From positions 930,001 through 994,000 of the forward strand of contig CBDAQZ010000004.1 in NCBI GenBank assembly GCA_965199335.1: 64,000 nucleotides of DNA, read 5' to 3'. The notes beneath the pieces are model-generated. The model was not told the DNA's origin. It ran no database searches and saw nothing but the letters and a program-made list of their open reading frames with translations. Position 1 is the stretch's first letter. The number at the start of each line of letters is the position of its first letter. The position numbers and the translations under genes are program-made. Shown piece after piece: positions 1 to 8,609 of this stretch. This DNA is from CBDAQV01 sp965199335 (lineage in GTDB: Bacteria; Pseudomonadota; Alphaproteobacteria; CALMVH01).

Positions 1-483
1 CTGAAAGGGCATATTGCCCTCGCCACCGCCCGCTTTCCCAAGGGCACGGCAGGCATCCATCTCGACGCACTGGCGCGGCAGTTCCTGTGGGCGCGCGGCG
101 CGGATTTCGCCCACGGCACCGGCCATGGCATCGGCAGCTACCTGTCGGTGCACGAGGGGCCGCAGCGCATCTCGGCCAAGGCGGATCCGGTCGCGTTGCT
201 GCCCGGCATGATCGTATCGAACGAACCCGGCTATTACGAACCGGGCGAATACGGCATCCGGATCGAGAACCTCGTGGCAGTCAAAGAGGGTGAAGACGGC
301 TTCCTGGAATTCGAAACCCTCAGCCTTGCCCCGATCGACCGCAGAATCGTCGTCGCCGACATACTGACCCGCAGCGAACGCACCTGGCTGAACCAGTATC
401 ACGGCCGCGTGCTGGCGACGTTGACGCCGCTGGTTGATGAAGCGACAGCGCGCTGGCTGGACAAGGCGTGCGAGCCGCTTTGA
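1..483 (+). CDS. pepP: Xaa-Pro aminopeptidase (M24), C-terminal part
   Basis: This is the 3' end of a gene that enters from the left edge; about 160 codons remain. The M24 metallopeptidase fold removes N-terminal residues preceding proline in the cytoplasm. Visible signatures are HGTGHGIG (metal-ligand His), NEPGYYEPGEYGIRIEN (two acidic metal ligands) and the C-terminal tail typical of long aminopeptidase P proteins (LTRSERTWLNQYH). The first metal ligands (the Asp pair) lie outside the window. The gene ends at a TGA and is followed by AT-rich DNA, so it appears to end its transcription unit. Confidence 0.9.
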   Translation: MKGHIALATARFPKGTAGIHLDALARQFLWARGADFAHGTGHGIGSYLSVHEGPQRISAKADPVALLPGMIVSNEPGYYEPGEYGIRIENLVAVKEGEDGFLEFETLSLAPIDRRIVVADILTRSERTWLNQYHGRVLATLTPLVDEATARWLDKACEPL

Positions 484-543
484 CGACTAGAAATTATTGA
501 CAAGAAACTAAATTATGGCAGTATAAGATATATTTTATAGCGG

Positions 544-1104
544 TTGAATTATGAAAAAAACCAAGAAACAAAAAAGCAACTTGCTGCAGAAACGAAAACC
601 ACCATCAACATTGCAACAACCCTGGACGATTACATCGAATTGGGGATTGGCAGCCGATTCGGTTTCCTTGAAGCGGTAAGCCAGACTCTTTCCGGGAAAC
701 ACCAGAAATTTTCGCGCGAAGTCGACCGGCAGGTCATGCGTTTGGCCGCGCTAAAGCCGATATTCGGCGAACTGGCCGACAACGGTCCCCCTTCCTTGGC
801 CGAAATCGCCATGCAGCCCGTTACCAGTACGGGATTGGCCGGTATAGCGCGACACGATACGGATGAAGGCGGCGCCGTATTTCACAAGCCCGTCATCGAT
901 CTGACGCAAGACGATATGGCGACAATTTCCTCCCTTAGACCCGAAGACACGCGGATGATGGTGGAGATTGCCGTGTTGAAAGCACTTGCCGAACAGACCG
1001 ATAATTTCCGAACGCTGGTTACAGACAATTCTGCAGACATAACGGAATTGCAGCGCCTCGGCCGGCCGGCCGCAATGCGGCCTGGCAACGTGCCGCAGAG
1101 CTAA
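544..1104 (+). CDS. Hypothetical protein, orphan
   Basis: This is an open frame of 186 codons with a TTG start; no ATG is available in this frame near the 5' end (an ATG at 551 is in another frame). I do not recognise the product. It is hydrophilic, begins with a lysine/glutamine-rich stretch, and has no signal peptide or membrane segment. The upstream 60 bases are very AT-rich, unlike the surrounding genes, and codon use is less GC-biased, which suggests a lineage-specific or acquired gene. The exact start is uncertain. Confidence 0.55.
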   Translation: MNYEKNQETKKQLAAETKTTINIATTLDDYIELGIGSRFGFLEAVSQTLSGKHQKFSREVDRQVMRLAALKPIFGELADNGPPSLAEIAMQPVTSTGLAGIARHDTDEGGAVFHKPVIDLTQDDMATISSLRPEDTRMMVEIAVLKALAEQTDNFRTLVTDNSADITELQRLGRPAAMRPGNVPQS

Positions 1105-1290
1105 GCCTTTGTCTTAAGCTTAATGTCGCGTCTGCAATGCCAGCAAACGGCAAGGCATAGCTGGCCTCGAAGTCGATTAATCACAATTTTTAAGTATATA
1201 ACGGCATTTTAACCAAATGCCGCCAGTATCGGGGGGAAGGCAGTGCGCTCACGAAGGAATTTGCAAGAGCATCAGTGAAGGAGACAAGGC

Positions 1291-1554
1291 ATGGCGAATC
1301 TATCAGTCCAGCTGGCGGCCTACCGTCTGACCACGGCCGAGATCGTCTACCACATGCCCGATCATCCCGACCTGCTGCAAAGCTTCGTCTGGCAAGATTA
1401 CGACATCGCCCCGAAATTTCCGGTGCTGCACAAATTCCTGGATTTCTGGAGCCACGAGATCGAAGGCAAGCTGCATTCGGTCCGGCTCGCCGCCTGCGGC
1501 ATCATCAGCGACGCCGAAATCCGCAGCGTCGACGGCGAATTTGTTCTACACTGA
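1291..1554 (+). CDS. usg: Usg family protein
   Basis: This 87-residue protein matches the alphaproteobacterial Usg family over its whole length: LTTAEIVYHMPDHPDLLQS, FVWQDYDIAPKFP, and a C-terminal LHSVRLA. The molecular function is not established; the family was named from its position upstream of other genes in some alphaproteobacteria. An AAGGAG ribosome-binding site lies about eight bases before the ATG. The gene stands alone here, between an orphan gene upstream and a convergent orphan gene downstream. The intergenic region before it carries an 8-bp hairpin at 1202-1222. Confidence 0.88.
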   Translation: MANLSVQLAAYRLTTAEIVYHMPDHPDLLQSFVWQDYDIAPKFPVLHKFLDFWSHEIEGKLHSVRLAACGIISDAEIRSVDGEFVLH

Positions 1555-1582
1555 GTGCAGTCCGAATAGGACAGACTTTCTG

Positions 1583-2170
1583 CTAGCTGTGCAAAATCGA
1601 CAAAGGTGCCTTATCGTCCCTGGTCAGCAGGGTCGTCAGTTTCCTTGCAGCCAAAGAGGCTTCCTCGACAGCAAGTCCAACAACGGCCGCTCCCGTCAAG
1701 GCCAGATCCGCTTTCACTGAACCGTTTGATATGTCTTCCAGCAAACGTTGAACAGGCCCACCAGGACCGACCGCTGGATCGAAAAGGGGAGGGACGATTT
1801 CAAAAACTTTTTCTGCGCCGATGCCCAGTGCCGCCACTCCTGCAGTCAGGACGGTAAGACCGACAGCCCGTGCCAGCCCGTTGTATGGCGCATGATCGTC
1901 TCCCTTTGACAGAAGCGTTTCCACCAACTCGCCGTGAGCTTCTCCCAAACCCCCCTGTACCCGCGATAGAAGAACGGCGGGAATTGCGGCAAACATTGTA
2001 TTCGTCACTAACGAACCCAGAAATATCAATCCCGTATCAGCGGCATTATTTCCGGGAGTTTCCATTGTTTCCAATGCGCTCTTGGAAATGATCGCCGTAG
2101 CAACAAGCGCCAATCCAGTTAAAGCCGCTATGTTAGCGCCCACTTCCCTGCCGGTTGAAGTTTCTTCCAT
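1583..2170 (-). CDS. Hypothetical membrane protein, orphan
   Basis: This 195-residue protein of unknown function has hydrophobic segments at about residues 14-31, 45-66, 108-126 and 157-175, so it is probably an inner-membrane or membrane-associated protein. I chose the ATG at 2170 over the GTG at 2251 because the longer version would run through a transcription terminator belonging to the upstream gene. The leader is AT-rich, as with other orphan genes in this window. It resembles the 8-9 kb orphan pair only in its general alanine/valine-rich character; I do not claim homology. Confidence 0.6.
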   Translation of the reverse strand: MEETSTGREVGANIAALTGLALVATAIISKSALETMETPGNNAADTGLIFLGSLVTNTMFAAIPAVLLSRVQGGLGEAHGELVETLLSKGDDHAPYNGLARAVGLTVLTAGVAALGIGAEKVFEIVPPLFDPAVGPGGPVQRLLEDISNGSVKADLALTGAAVVGLAVEEASLAARKLTTLLTRDDKAPLSILHS

Positions 2171-2225
2171 TTTCAGCCCCGTAAATATTAACAGGTTAAT
2201 ATACGTAATTTCCAATAAGAAAAGA

Positions 2226-2261
2226 AAAAAGGCCCCTGCAAGCTCGTGCAAGGGCCTTTTG
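2226..2261 (-). terminator. Rho-independent terminator
   Basis: On the minus strand, just after the stop codon of the 2281-2751 gene, an AAAAGGCCCTTGCA arm pairs with a TTGCAGGGGCC arm and is followed by a run of T. It ends the PepSY-like gene transcript and argues against the upstream GTG start for the next gene on this strand. Confidence 0.85.
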
Positions 2262-2280
2262 GCAAGAAGAAGTGGCTTTG

Positions 2281-2751
2281 TTACTTCGACTGGTCGGTGA
2301 TCCTGCCGCGATAGTCGAGGGCGACGCTGACTTCTTGGTCGCCTTTCATCGCCGTGCCGCGCCAGACCGACTGGTCGTCCTTGGCAAGGCCGGTCACCTG
2401 CGTGTAGCCGGCATGCTGCAATGCGCGCGTGGCCTCCGCCTGCGAGAAGCTGTTGGCGCCCTTCAACGGCAGATGCGTTTCGGTCGTATCGGCATTACGC
2501 GTCGTGCTCGGCATGTTGGTGCCGGGGACGGTATCCGCCAGGCCGGGTTCCAGCGTGCCGTAATCGCTGTTGGTACGGCCTGCCGGGGCGTTGCCCTGGT
2601 CCGGCAGCGCCTGCTCGCTGTTGGCGGCAGATTCGCTTTGGACCTGTGGCGCGGCCTGCTCGGGGGTCGCCGTGCCGTCCGCTGCGAAGGCTGCGGTCGA
2701 AACCGACAGGCCCAACGCCACGACGCTGGCTAGATATGCTGACTTTCTCAT
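2281..2751 (-). CDS. Secreted protein with C-terminal PepSY-like domain
   Basis: This 156-residue protein has a clear Sec signal peptide (MRKSAYLASVVALGLSVSTA, cleavage after AFA). A low-complexity Gln/Ala/Pro linker occupies about residues 25-90. The C-terminal domain (about 95-155) runs from SFSQAEATRALQHAGYTQV through WRGTAMKG to VALDYRGRI, the pattern of a PepSY-type module. Small periplasmic PepSY proteins are thought to modulate other proteins or bind ligands; the role here is unknown. The gene is monocistronic, with a good terminator downstream. Confidence 0.75.
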   Translation of the reverse strand: MRKSAYLASVVALGLSVSTAAFAADGTATPEQAAPQVQSESAANSEQALPDQGNAPAGRTNSDYGTLEPGLADTVPGTNMPSTTRNADTTETHLPLKGANSFSQAEATRALQHAGYTQVTGLAKDDQSVWRGTAMKGDQEVSVALDYRGRITDQSK

Positions 2752-2790
2752 ACGCGAAAAGCTCCTTTTTGGATTCGTTGAAATGTGTAG

Positions 2791-3465
2791 TTACAAAGAC
2801 CTGCGCCCCGGCTCGGGCAAATCGTCCTCATCCGCCGTCAGTGTCGACATGCCAAGGCCGAAACGTTCGCGTTCGGCCGCGATTTCCGACGGCTGGTAGG
2901 CCGCCATGTTGGCGTCGAAACGGGTACTCCAGCCCCCTTCCTGCCATGTCGAGCCCCGGCTTTCAACATCTACGGGATTGTGGCTTTCCAGAATGTCGCT
3001 GACACGGGCCGCTTCGGCCGCGCCAAGCCTGACCGAAACCAGCGATCCGCCCCGGCGGATTCCCTCGGCATAGGTGTGGGCATCGTCTTCCGGCACGCCC
3101 AGATCGGCCAGCGCCCCGACGATGCCGCCGGTCGCGGCCCCGGCGCCTGCGCCTGTCAGGATGGCGATGATCGGACCCGCTGCCACGATAGGGCCGACTC
3201 CAGGGATCGCGAACGCCCCCAGCCCGACCAGAAGCCCGGCCAGACCGCCCAGCACCGTGCCGACCGCGGCGCCGGTGGAAGCGCCGTCATGCTCGTGGCG
3301 CGGATTGTTGCGATCGCGCGACAGCTCGTCCTCGTACTGGCGGCTGGCATCGTTGGCGACCAGATTGATCGAGTCGCGGGGGACACCTTGCAAAACCAGT
3401 TCGTCCACGGCCGCTCTGGCGTCGGAAAGGTGATCGTAAAGGGCGACAAGAGTCTTATCGGACAT
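2791..3465 (-). CDS. General stress protein 17M/YflT-like, glycine-zipper domain
   Basis: This 224-residue protein begins with the short alpha/beta domain found in YflT/GSP17M-type stress proteins (VALYDHLSDARAAVDELVLQGV, then INLVAND). It continues with a long glycine/alanine-rich hydrophobic stretch (about 65-120, repeated GxxxG) and repeats the first motif type at about 121-150 (LGVPEDDAHTYAEGIRRGG). The C-terminal 70 residues are polar. Such proteins are induced by stress in other bacteria; their biochemical role is unclear. The gene is divergent from ctaA and probably has its own promoter in the roughly 90-base gap. Confidence 0.7.
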   Translation of the reverse strand: MSDKTLVALYDHLSDARAAVDELVLQGVPRDSINLVANDASRQYEDELSRDRNNPRHEHDGASTGAAVGTVLGGLAGLLVGLGAFAIPGVGPIVAAGPIIAILTGAGAGAATGGIVGALADLGVPEDDAHTYAEGIRRGGSLVSVRLGAAEAARVSDILESHNPVDVESRGSTWQEGGWSTRFDANMAAYQPSEIAAERERFGLGMSTLTADEDDLPEPGRRSL

Positions 3466-3559
3466 GGGATTCCTCCATCGGGAAATGCATTTGTTGCATA
3501 ATGAGTGTCATTTAAACGTTGGATTTGCCGAATCCGTTCCCGCGCACCATTTTGCCCCT

Positions 3560-4639
3560 ATGATCAGATCCTCCCGTCCTGTCGGCTACTGGCTGCTGTT
3601 TCTCGCCTTCGCGGTGTTTGTCATGGCGATCATCGGGGCCATCACGCGGCTGACCGGGTCGGGCCTGTCGATGGTGGACTGGCACCCGGTGACGCAAACC
3701 GTGCCGCCCTTGTCGGACGAGGCATGGCAGCAGGCGTTCGCGCTGTACCGCGGCTCGCCGCAATATTTCGACGTCAACCATGGCATGTCGCTGCCCGAGT
3801 ACAAGCAGATCTATTTCTGGGAATGGTTCCACCGGCTATGGGGCATGACCATGGGGCTGGCCTTCGCCGGTGGCTTCGTCTTCTTCGCGGCGCGCGGCTA
3901 TTTCACCCGCGGCTTGCTGCCCGACCGGCCGCTGCGCTGGATCGCGATCTTTGCCGGGTTGTTCCTGCTGGGGCTGGCGCAGGGGCGGATCGGCTGGTTC
4001 ATGGTGCAGAGCGGACTGGAAGCGCGGCCCTCGGTCAGCCATTACCGGCTCGCCATGCACCTGACCACCGCGCTGACCCTGTATGCCGCCCTGATCTGGA
4101 GCGGGCTGTCGCTTCTGTACCCGATACCGTCCGCGCTGGCAGGCAGCATCAAGGCGCGCGCCTTGAGGGCGCATGCGCTGACCGCGCTGGTGCTGACCGC
4201 GCTGACGATGACCTGGGGCGCGTTCGTTGCCGGGCTGCATGCCGGGCTGGTCTACAACACCTTCCCGCTGATGGGCGGTCATCTCACGCCGCCCGACCTG
4301 CTGTTCCAGCACCCGGCCTGGCTGAATTTCTTCGAGAACCCGCCGGCGGTGCAATTCACCCACCGCGTGCTGGCGATCACGACGTTCCTGGTGGTAGTGA
4401 CGCTGTGGGTGCGTTCACTGCGCGGCGAAACCCCCATTATTGCCCGCAAGCTCGCCGCAATCCTGGCCATCGCCGCCCTCTGCCAGGTGGGGCTGGGCGT
4501 CTCGACGCTGGTACTGATGGTTCCCGTGCCGCTGGCCGCCGCGCATCAGGCGGGGGCGATTACCGTGCTGACGCTGCTGCTGGGATTGCTTTTCGCGCTG
4601 CGCCCACCCGCCCGATCATATACAGCACCGGCACCATGA
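3560..4639 (+). CDS. ctaA: Heme A synthase (COX15/CtaA family)
   Basis: This inner-membrane enzyme converts heme O to heme A for aa3-type cytochrome oxidase. The 359-residue protein has eight predicted membrane helices in two four-helix halves. Diagnostic motifs are GAITRLTGSGLSM near the N-terminus, WEWFHRLWG (His91), MHLTTAL, QFTHRVLAI and AAHQAGAI, which supply the heme-binding histidines. The start at 3560 gives the normal length; an in-frame ATG at 3464 would add 32 atypical residues and overlap the divergent stress gene start. The 3' end overlaps the opposed MFS pseudogene by 80 bases. A heme A requirement implies aerobic respiration. Confidence 0.93.
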   Translation: MIRSSRPVGYWLLFLAFAVFVMAIIGAITRLTGSGLSMVDWHPVTQTVPPLSDEAWQQAFALYRGSPQYFDVNHGMSLPEYKQIYFWEWFHRLWGMTMGLAFAGGFVFFAARGYFTRGLLPDRPLRWIAIFAGLFLLGLAQGRIGWFMVQSGLEARPSVSHYRLAMHLTTALTLYAALIWSGLSLLYPIPSALAGSIKARALRAHALTALVLTALTMTWGAFVAGLHAGLVYNTFPLMGGHLTPPDLLFQHPAWLNFFENPPAVQFTHRVLAITTFLVVVTLWVRSLRGETPIIARKLAAILAIAALCQVGLGVSTLVLMVPVPLAAAHQAGAITVLTLLLGLLFALRPPARSYTAPAP

Positions 4640-5748
4640 TCGCTGCGCCCAGCAGGAAGGGCGCGCTCAGGCCATAGGCGAAGGCGATGCCCGACAGCAG
4701 AGGCCCGACGATGCGCGACAGGCTGCCCGCCGACTGCGACACGCCCATGACCAGCCCGATCTCCCCCGGTGCGGCCTGCTTCGAGATCAGGCTGTTGAAG
4801 GTCGGCTGCGACAGCGCATAGCCGATCGCGTGCACGGCCACCGCCGCCAGCAGCATCGGCAGGCCGACCGCCAGCGGGATGGCTGTGAAGCCGACCATCA
4901 GCATGATCGCGCCCGTGACCAGAATCGGCATCTCGCCGAAGCGGCGGGTCAGCCTGCCGATACCGCCGCCCTGGACCGCCGCCAGCACCATGCCGATGAA
5001 GGCAAAGGTATAGCCGACCTTGCGCGGGCCCCAGCCCAGGCTGGCATTGACCCAGATTGTGAAGCTGGTCTCCATGATCGCCATCGCCGTGGTGATCAGG
5101 AACAGGGTCAGGATCAGGCGCCGCAGATCGGTGCTGCCCAGCGCCTGGCGCGCGGCGGCGATGCGGCCGAGGCGCGGCGCCAGCGCGGCGCGGCGTTCGG
5201 GCGGTAGGCTTTCGCGCAGGGCGACCGTCACGGCCGCCAGCGCCACGGCGGACAGGCCGGCGGCGATGAATGACGGGGTGGTGAAATCGGCATGCTCCAG
5301 GTCCGCCCCGGCGAACACGCCCGCCGATTACCGGGCCGAAGATGAAGCCAAGCCCAAACGCCGCGCCGATGACGCCCATCCCCTTGGCCCGGTTCTCAGG
5401 CGTGGTGATGTCGGCGATATAAGCCATGGCGGTCGAGATATTGCCCGCCATCAGACCCGCCAGCAGCCGCGCCGCGAACAGCACGGGCAGGGACGTTGCC
5501 AGTCCCAGAACCGCGTAGCAGGCGACCGACCCGGCGAGGCTTGCCATCAGCACCGGCTTGCGCCCGATCCGGTCGGACAGCCGCCCCCACAGCGGCGAAG
5601 CAATGAACTGCCCGATCGAATAGGTCGCGAACAGCAGGCTGACCGCGCTGGGCGAGGCGCCAAAATGCTTGGCGTAGTAGGGCAGCAGCGGCATCATGAC
5701 GCCGAAGCCGACCAGATCGATGAACACAATAAGGAACAGCGGTAACAT
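4560..5748 (-). pseudogene. MFS drug-resistance-type transporter, frameshifted
   Basis: The N-terminal part (from 5748) reads as the first half of a tetracycline/multidrug-type major facilitator: FIDLVGFGVMMPLLPYYA, then the loop motif WGRLSDRIGRKPVLM. The C-terminal half (to 4560) reads in another frame, starting VFAGADLEHADF and ending AASAR. The two frames join at about 5318-5325, where one extra base in a GC-rich run breaks the gene after GFIFGPVIGG. All expected helices are otherwise present, so the lesion is recent or an error in the sequence. The 3' end overlaps ctaA on the opposite strand. Confidence 0.8.
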
Positions 5749-5801
5749 GGGCCTCTAGGTATCGCTTGCCCTGCCTCAGCGCAACCTGTAGCCGATGGGG
5801 C

Positions 5802-7057
5802 ATGGGTTTCCGGACCGACCGCCGCTTCCTCGCCATCCTGCTGCTCGGCTTTTCCAGCGGCCTGCCGTTCTCGCTGACCGGCAGCACGCTGTCGTTCTGG
5901 CTGGCCGAACGCTCGGTCGCCACCAGCACCATCGGCCTGTTCACGCTGGTCAGCCTGCCCTATTCGCTGAAATTCCTCTGGGCGCCCGTCATCGACCAGA
6001 TCCGCCTGCCGCTTTTCGCCGCGCGCTTCGGGCAAAGGCGCGGCTGGGGGCTGTTCATCCAGCTGCTGCTCGCCGCCGCCATATTGGCGCTTGGCCTGAT
6101 GGACCCGGCGTCGCATCTGAAAACGGCCGCCTGCGTCTGCATCGCACTGATCTTCCTCTCCGCCAGCCAGGACATCGTGATCGATGCGATCCGCATCGAG
6201 CTCCTGCAGCGCGAGGAATACGGCACCGGCGCCGCCACCGTCGTGCTGGGCTACCGGCTGGGCCTGCCTGGCCTGCCGGGCGGGTGCGTTGTATATCGCC
6301 GCGCTGGCCAGCTGGCCGGTTGCCTATGCCGTCATGGCCGTCCTGATCGGGCTGGGCATGCTGGGTTTCCTGATCGCGCCCGAGCCGGCGCGCGCCCCGC
6401 TTCCCGCCTTCCAGCTTGGACCCTGGCTGCGTCACGCCGTGGTCGCGCCGCTGATCGATTTCATCGGGCGGCGGCGCTGGGTTGCGATCCTGCTGTTCAT
6501 GATGCTGTACAACGCTCGGCTCCGACCTGGCGTTGAGCCTTCAGCTCCCCTCTCTATGTACAGCTCGGTTTTTCCCAAGCCGGAAATCGCCAGCATCAGC
6601 AAGGTGTTCGGCGTTATTGCGCTGGTTGCCGGCGGCTTTGCCGGGGCGTATGTGGTCAGGCGGCTGGGCATCTGGTACGCGCTGCTGGTGTGCGGCATGG
6701 CGCAGACGCTGGCGCAGTTCAGCTTTGCCTGGCTGGCGTTGGCAGGGCACGATCTGGTCGCGCTGACCATTGCCATCGGCGCCGAGCAGTTCACCGGCGG
6801 CATGGCGACCTCCGCCTTCGTCGCGTTCCTGTCCAGCCTGTGCAACCGCGATTACACCGCGACGCAATACGCGCTGTTCATCTCGATGGCGGCGGTGGGC
6901 CGCGACCTGCTGACCGCGCCGGCCGGCTATCTGCAGGAAAGCGTCGGCTGGGGTCGATTATTACCTGCTGACCCCCCTGGCCGCCGTGCCGGGGCTGGCG
7001 TTATTGTTCTGGATCAGAAAGGCCGTTGCGGATGACAGCGAAACGCCCACCGGTTGA
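5802..7057 (+). pseudogene. ampG: AmpG-like muropeptide permease, multiply frameshifted
   Basis: Piecewise translation across all three frames reconstructs an AmpG-family MFS permease, which imports anhydromuropeptides during peptidoglycan recycling. The fragments are LLLGFSSGLPFSLTGSTL and SASQDIVIDAIRIELL (frame of 5802), GALYIAALASWPVAYA (next frame), GSDLALSLQLP, YVQLGFS, ISKVFGVIALVAGGF, and finally YYLLTPLAAVPGLALLFW. Frame changes fall near 6280, 6510, 6553, 6573 and 6952, each equivalent to one added base. At least five lesions in 1.25 kb make this a decayed gene unless the local sequence is poor. It lies beside the frameshifted MFS gene and diverges from it. Confidence 0.82.
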
Positions 7058-7119
7058 AATCGCGCAGGAACCGGCAGGATGCGCCGGCGGACCGGCGGGA
7101 TCGTGAAAAGGGGTGACGA

Positions 7120-7245
7120 TTAAACGTGCAAGCGCCCCAAATTCATCATCGAAGAGAGATTGCAGCGGCAGGTATGGGGATCACGCGGCGCGTCGCAGCC
7201 GGCAAGGACAAGCGCCGTTACCAGCGCCACAACGCGGCGTTTCAT
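7120..7245 (-). CDS. Small lipoprotein, translationally coupled to cytochrome c
   Basis: This 41-residue open frame has its ATG sharing one base with the TGA of the cytochrome c gene (TGATG), a typical coupling arrangement. The product starts MKRRVVALVTALVLAGCDAP: two arginines, a hydrophobic core and the lipobox LAGC, so the mature form would be a 25-residue lipopeptide with a Cys-x-Cys pair (CRC). It resembles the short lipoproteins (lptM-like) often missed by gene callers, but I cannot assign it to a family. Length and lack of homology information limit confidence. Confidence 0.5.
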   Translation of the reverse strand: MKRRVVALVTALVLAGCDAPRDPHTCRCNLSSMMNLGRLHV

Positions 7246-7781
7246 CAGGGCACCGGTACCGGGCTGTCCGACTGCGTGCGCAGCCAGGCGATGACGTCGG
7301 CACGGTCCTGCACCTTCTTGTAGCCGGCGAAGCCCATCTTGGTGCCGGGCACGTACTGGGTCGGCTTTTTCAGGAACTGGTTCAGCGACTCGTAATCCCA
7401 CTTGCCGGGGAACGCCTTCAGCGCATCCGAATAGGCGTAGTCGTCCTTGTGGTCGTGCGGACCGCCGACGACGCCCCACAGGTTGGGGCCCACCTTGTTG
7501 GGGCCACCCTTCTCGAAGCTGTGGCAGGAGCTGCAGACCTTTGACAACTGTTCGCCGTGGGCCACGTCGGCCTTTGCCAGCAGGGGGGATACCGGCTCGA
7601 TCTTCTCGGCTTCCGTCTGGGTCTGGGCCGAAACGGATCCTTCGGAAACCTCGATCGCGTAGGCGTTCTGCTTCAGCTCCGTCGGCTCGACGACCATCTC
7701 GGCGAGGATGCTGGACCCCAGCGCGAGGATCCCCGCAACCAGAATGGCCGCAAAAATCTTGTTCCACTCCAATCCGCCCAT
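7245..7781 (-). CDS. Membrane-anchored class I cytochrome c
   Basis: This is an electron carrier of the respiratory chain, of the alphaproteobacterial membrane-bound c552/CycM type, tethered by an uncleaved N-terminal helix (residues 9-27). It has 178 residues. The heme-binding site is CSSCH at 83-87, with the conserved PNLWGVVG after it and the axial methionine at 149 in GTKMGFAGY. A Pro/Glu-rich linker separates the helix from the heme domain. In many alphaproteobacteria this gene sits next to pheA; here two orphan genes lie between them. It is followed directly by a coupled small lipoprotein frame. Confidence 0.92.
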   Translation of the reverse strand: MGGLEWNKIFAAILVAGILALGSSILAEMVVEPTELKQNAYAIEVSEGSVSAQTQTEAEKIEPVSPLLAKADVAHGEQLSKVCSSCHSFEKGGPNKVGPNLWGVVGGPHDHKDDYAYSDALKAFPGKWDYESLNQFLKKPTQYVPGTKMGFAGYKKVQDRADVIAWLRTQSDSPVPVP

Positions 7782-7893
7782 GATTCGCCTATGCCGCTCT
7801 TGGAAACTACACCCGGTGTCCTAGCCGATCCTGCCGGCCATGGCGAGACGCTTTATCGTGCTATCGTGGAAAAAGACTTAAGCTGTGTCGTGG

Positions 7894-8436
7894 TTACGGC
7901 AGTATCTGTAGGGCCGCTTCGCTCAGTCGCCCCTGTCGGCCGGCCTGGAAGCTGGAGGTCAGCACCTTGGCAAGACCGACAACCAGGAGACCGCCCGTCA
8001 ACTCGGTAACAACGTCGGAACGAACCCGCATGTTTGCGGCCTCACCGATGACGGCGACAGCCATCGTGAACAAGCCACCCTGCGTATCGTTATTGTCTTT
8101 CAGTTCCCTGCCGCCGCGGACGAGATCCGCAACCACCATGGCGGTGTCGGGCATCTTTGCACGTTGGAAAAGCCGGGCGAGGGGGCCGGCATCGTCGGGC
8201 AGAGTCTGCGGTTGCTTGATCTCGACCAGAGCGCTCAACGCCCGCAGATCGTCGAGGCTGCCCCTGATCAGGGCGCCATCCAGAGTTCTGGCCAGCGTCG
8301 CGTTGTAAGTGGCATCGCTTACGCCCTGCTGATAGGCGACCGAAATTTTAGCAGGCAAAGAATGAGCCACCACGGTTTCGAAGACATGGTCCCGGACAGA
8401 TGCGTCTGCCGTTTTAAGCCTGCCGAATTCACTCAC
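7894..8436 (-). CDS. Orphan protein, paralog of 8610-9251; probable 5' frameshift
   Basis: The open frame from GTG 8436 gives 180 residues, but the homology to the neighbouring paralog extends upstream in the same frame: YWAKDAPVSEFGRLK matches NWVMNNPASNFHLLK. No usable start exists there. A good ribosome-binding site and ATG at 8515 (TCTGGAGTTACTATG) are one base out of frame. The gene therefore probably began at 8515 and has suffered a +1 change near its 5' end, or the sequence has an error. The shared core includes QTLPDDAGPLARLFQRAKMP. The function is unknown. The C-terminal 60 residues are hydrophobic. Confidence 0.6.
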   Translation of the reverse strand: MSEFGRLKTADASVRDHVFETVVAHSLPAKISVAYQQGVSDATYNATLARTLDGALIRGSLDDLRALSALVEIKQPQTLPDDAGPLARLFQRAKMPDTAMVVADLVRGGRELKDNNDTQGGLFTMAVAVIGEAANMRVRSDVVTELTGGLLVVGLAKVLTSSFQAGRQGRLSEAALQILP

Positions 8437-8609
8437 CGGCGCGTCTTTTGCCCAATATCTGATGTTTTCAAAAGGCTGCGAGGGATACAGCGAGGATTCG
8501 AGCGGTATGAAACATAGTAACTCCAGAATTTAATTTATTAATATTTAATTAGAATTTGGCCGTGATGAAACAAGATAGAGTTTCGATCGCTTCCCGATTC
8601 AGTGGTCGG

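Noticed and set aside
2171..2251. N-terminal extension of the 1583-2170 gene
   Set aside because: It would be translated through the terminator hairpin of the upstream gene; the internal ATG at 2170 is preferred.
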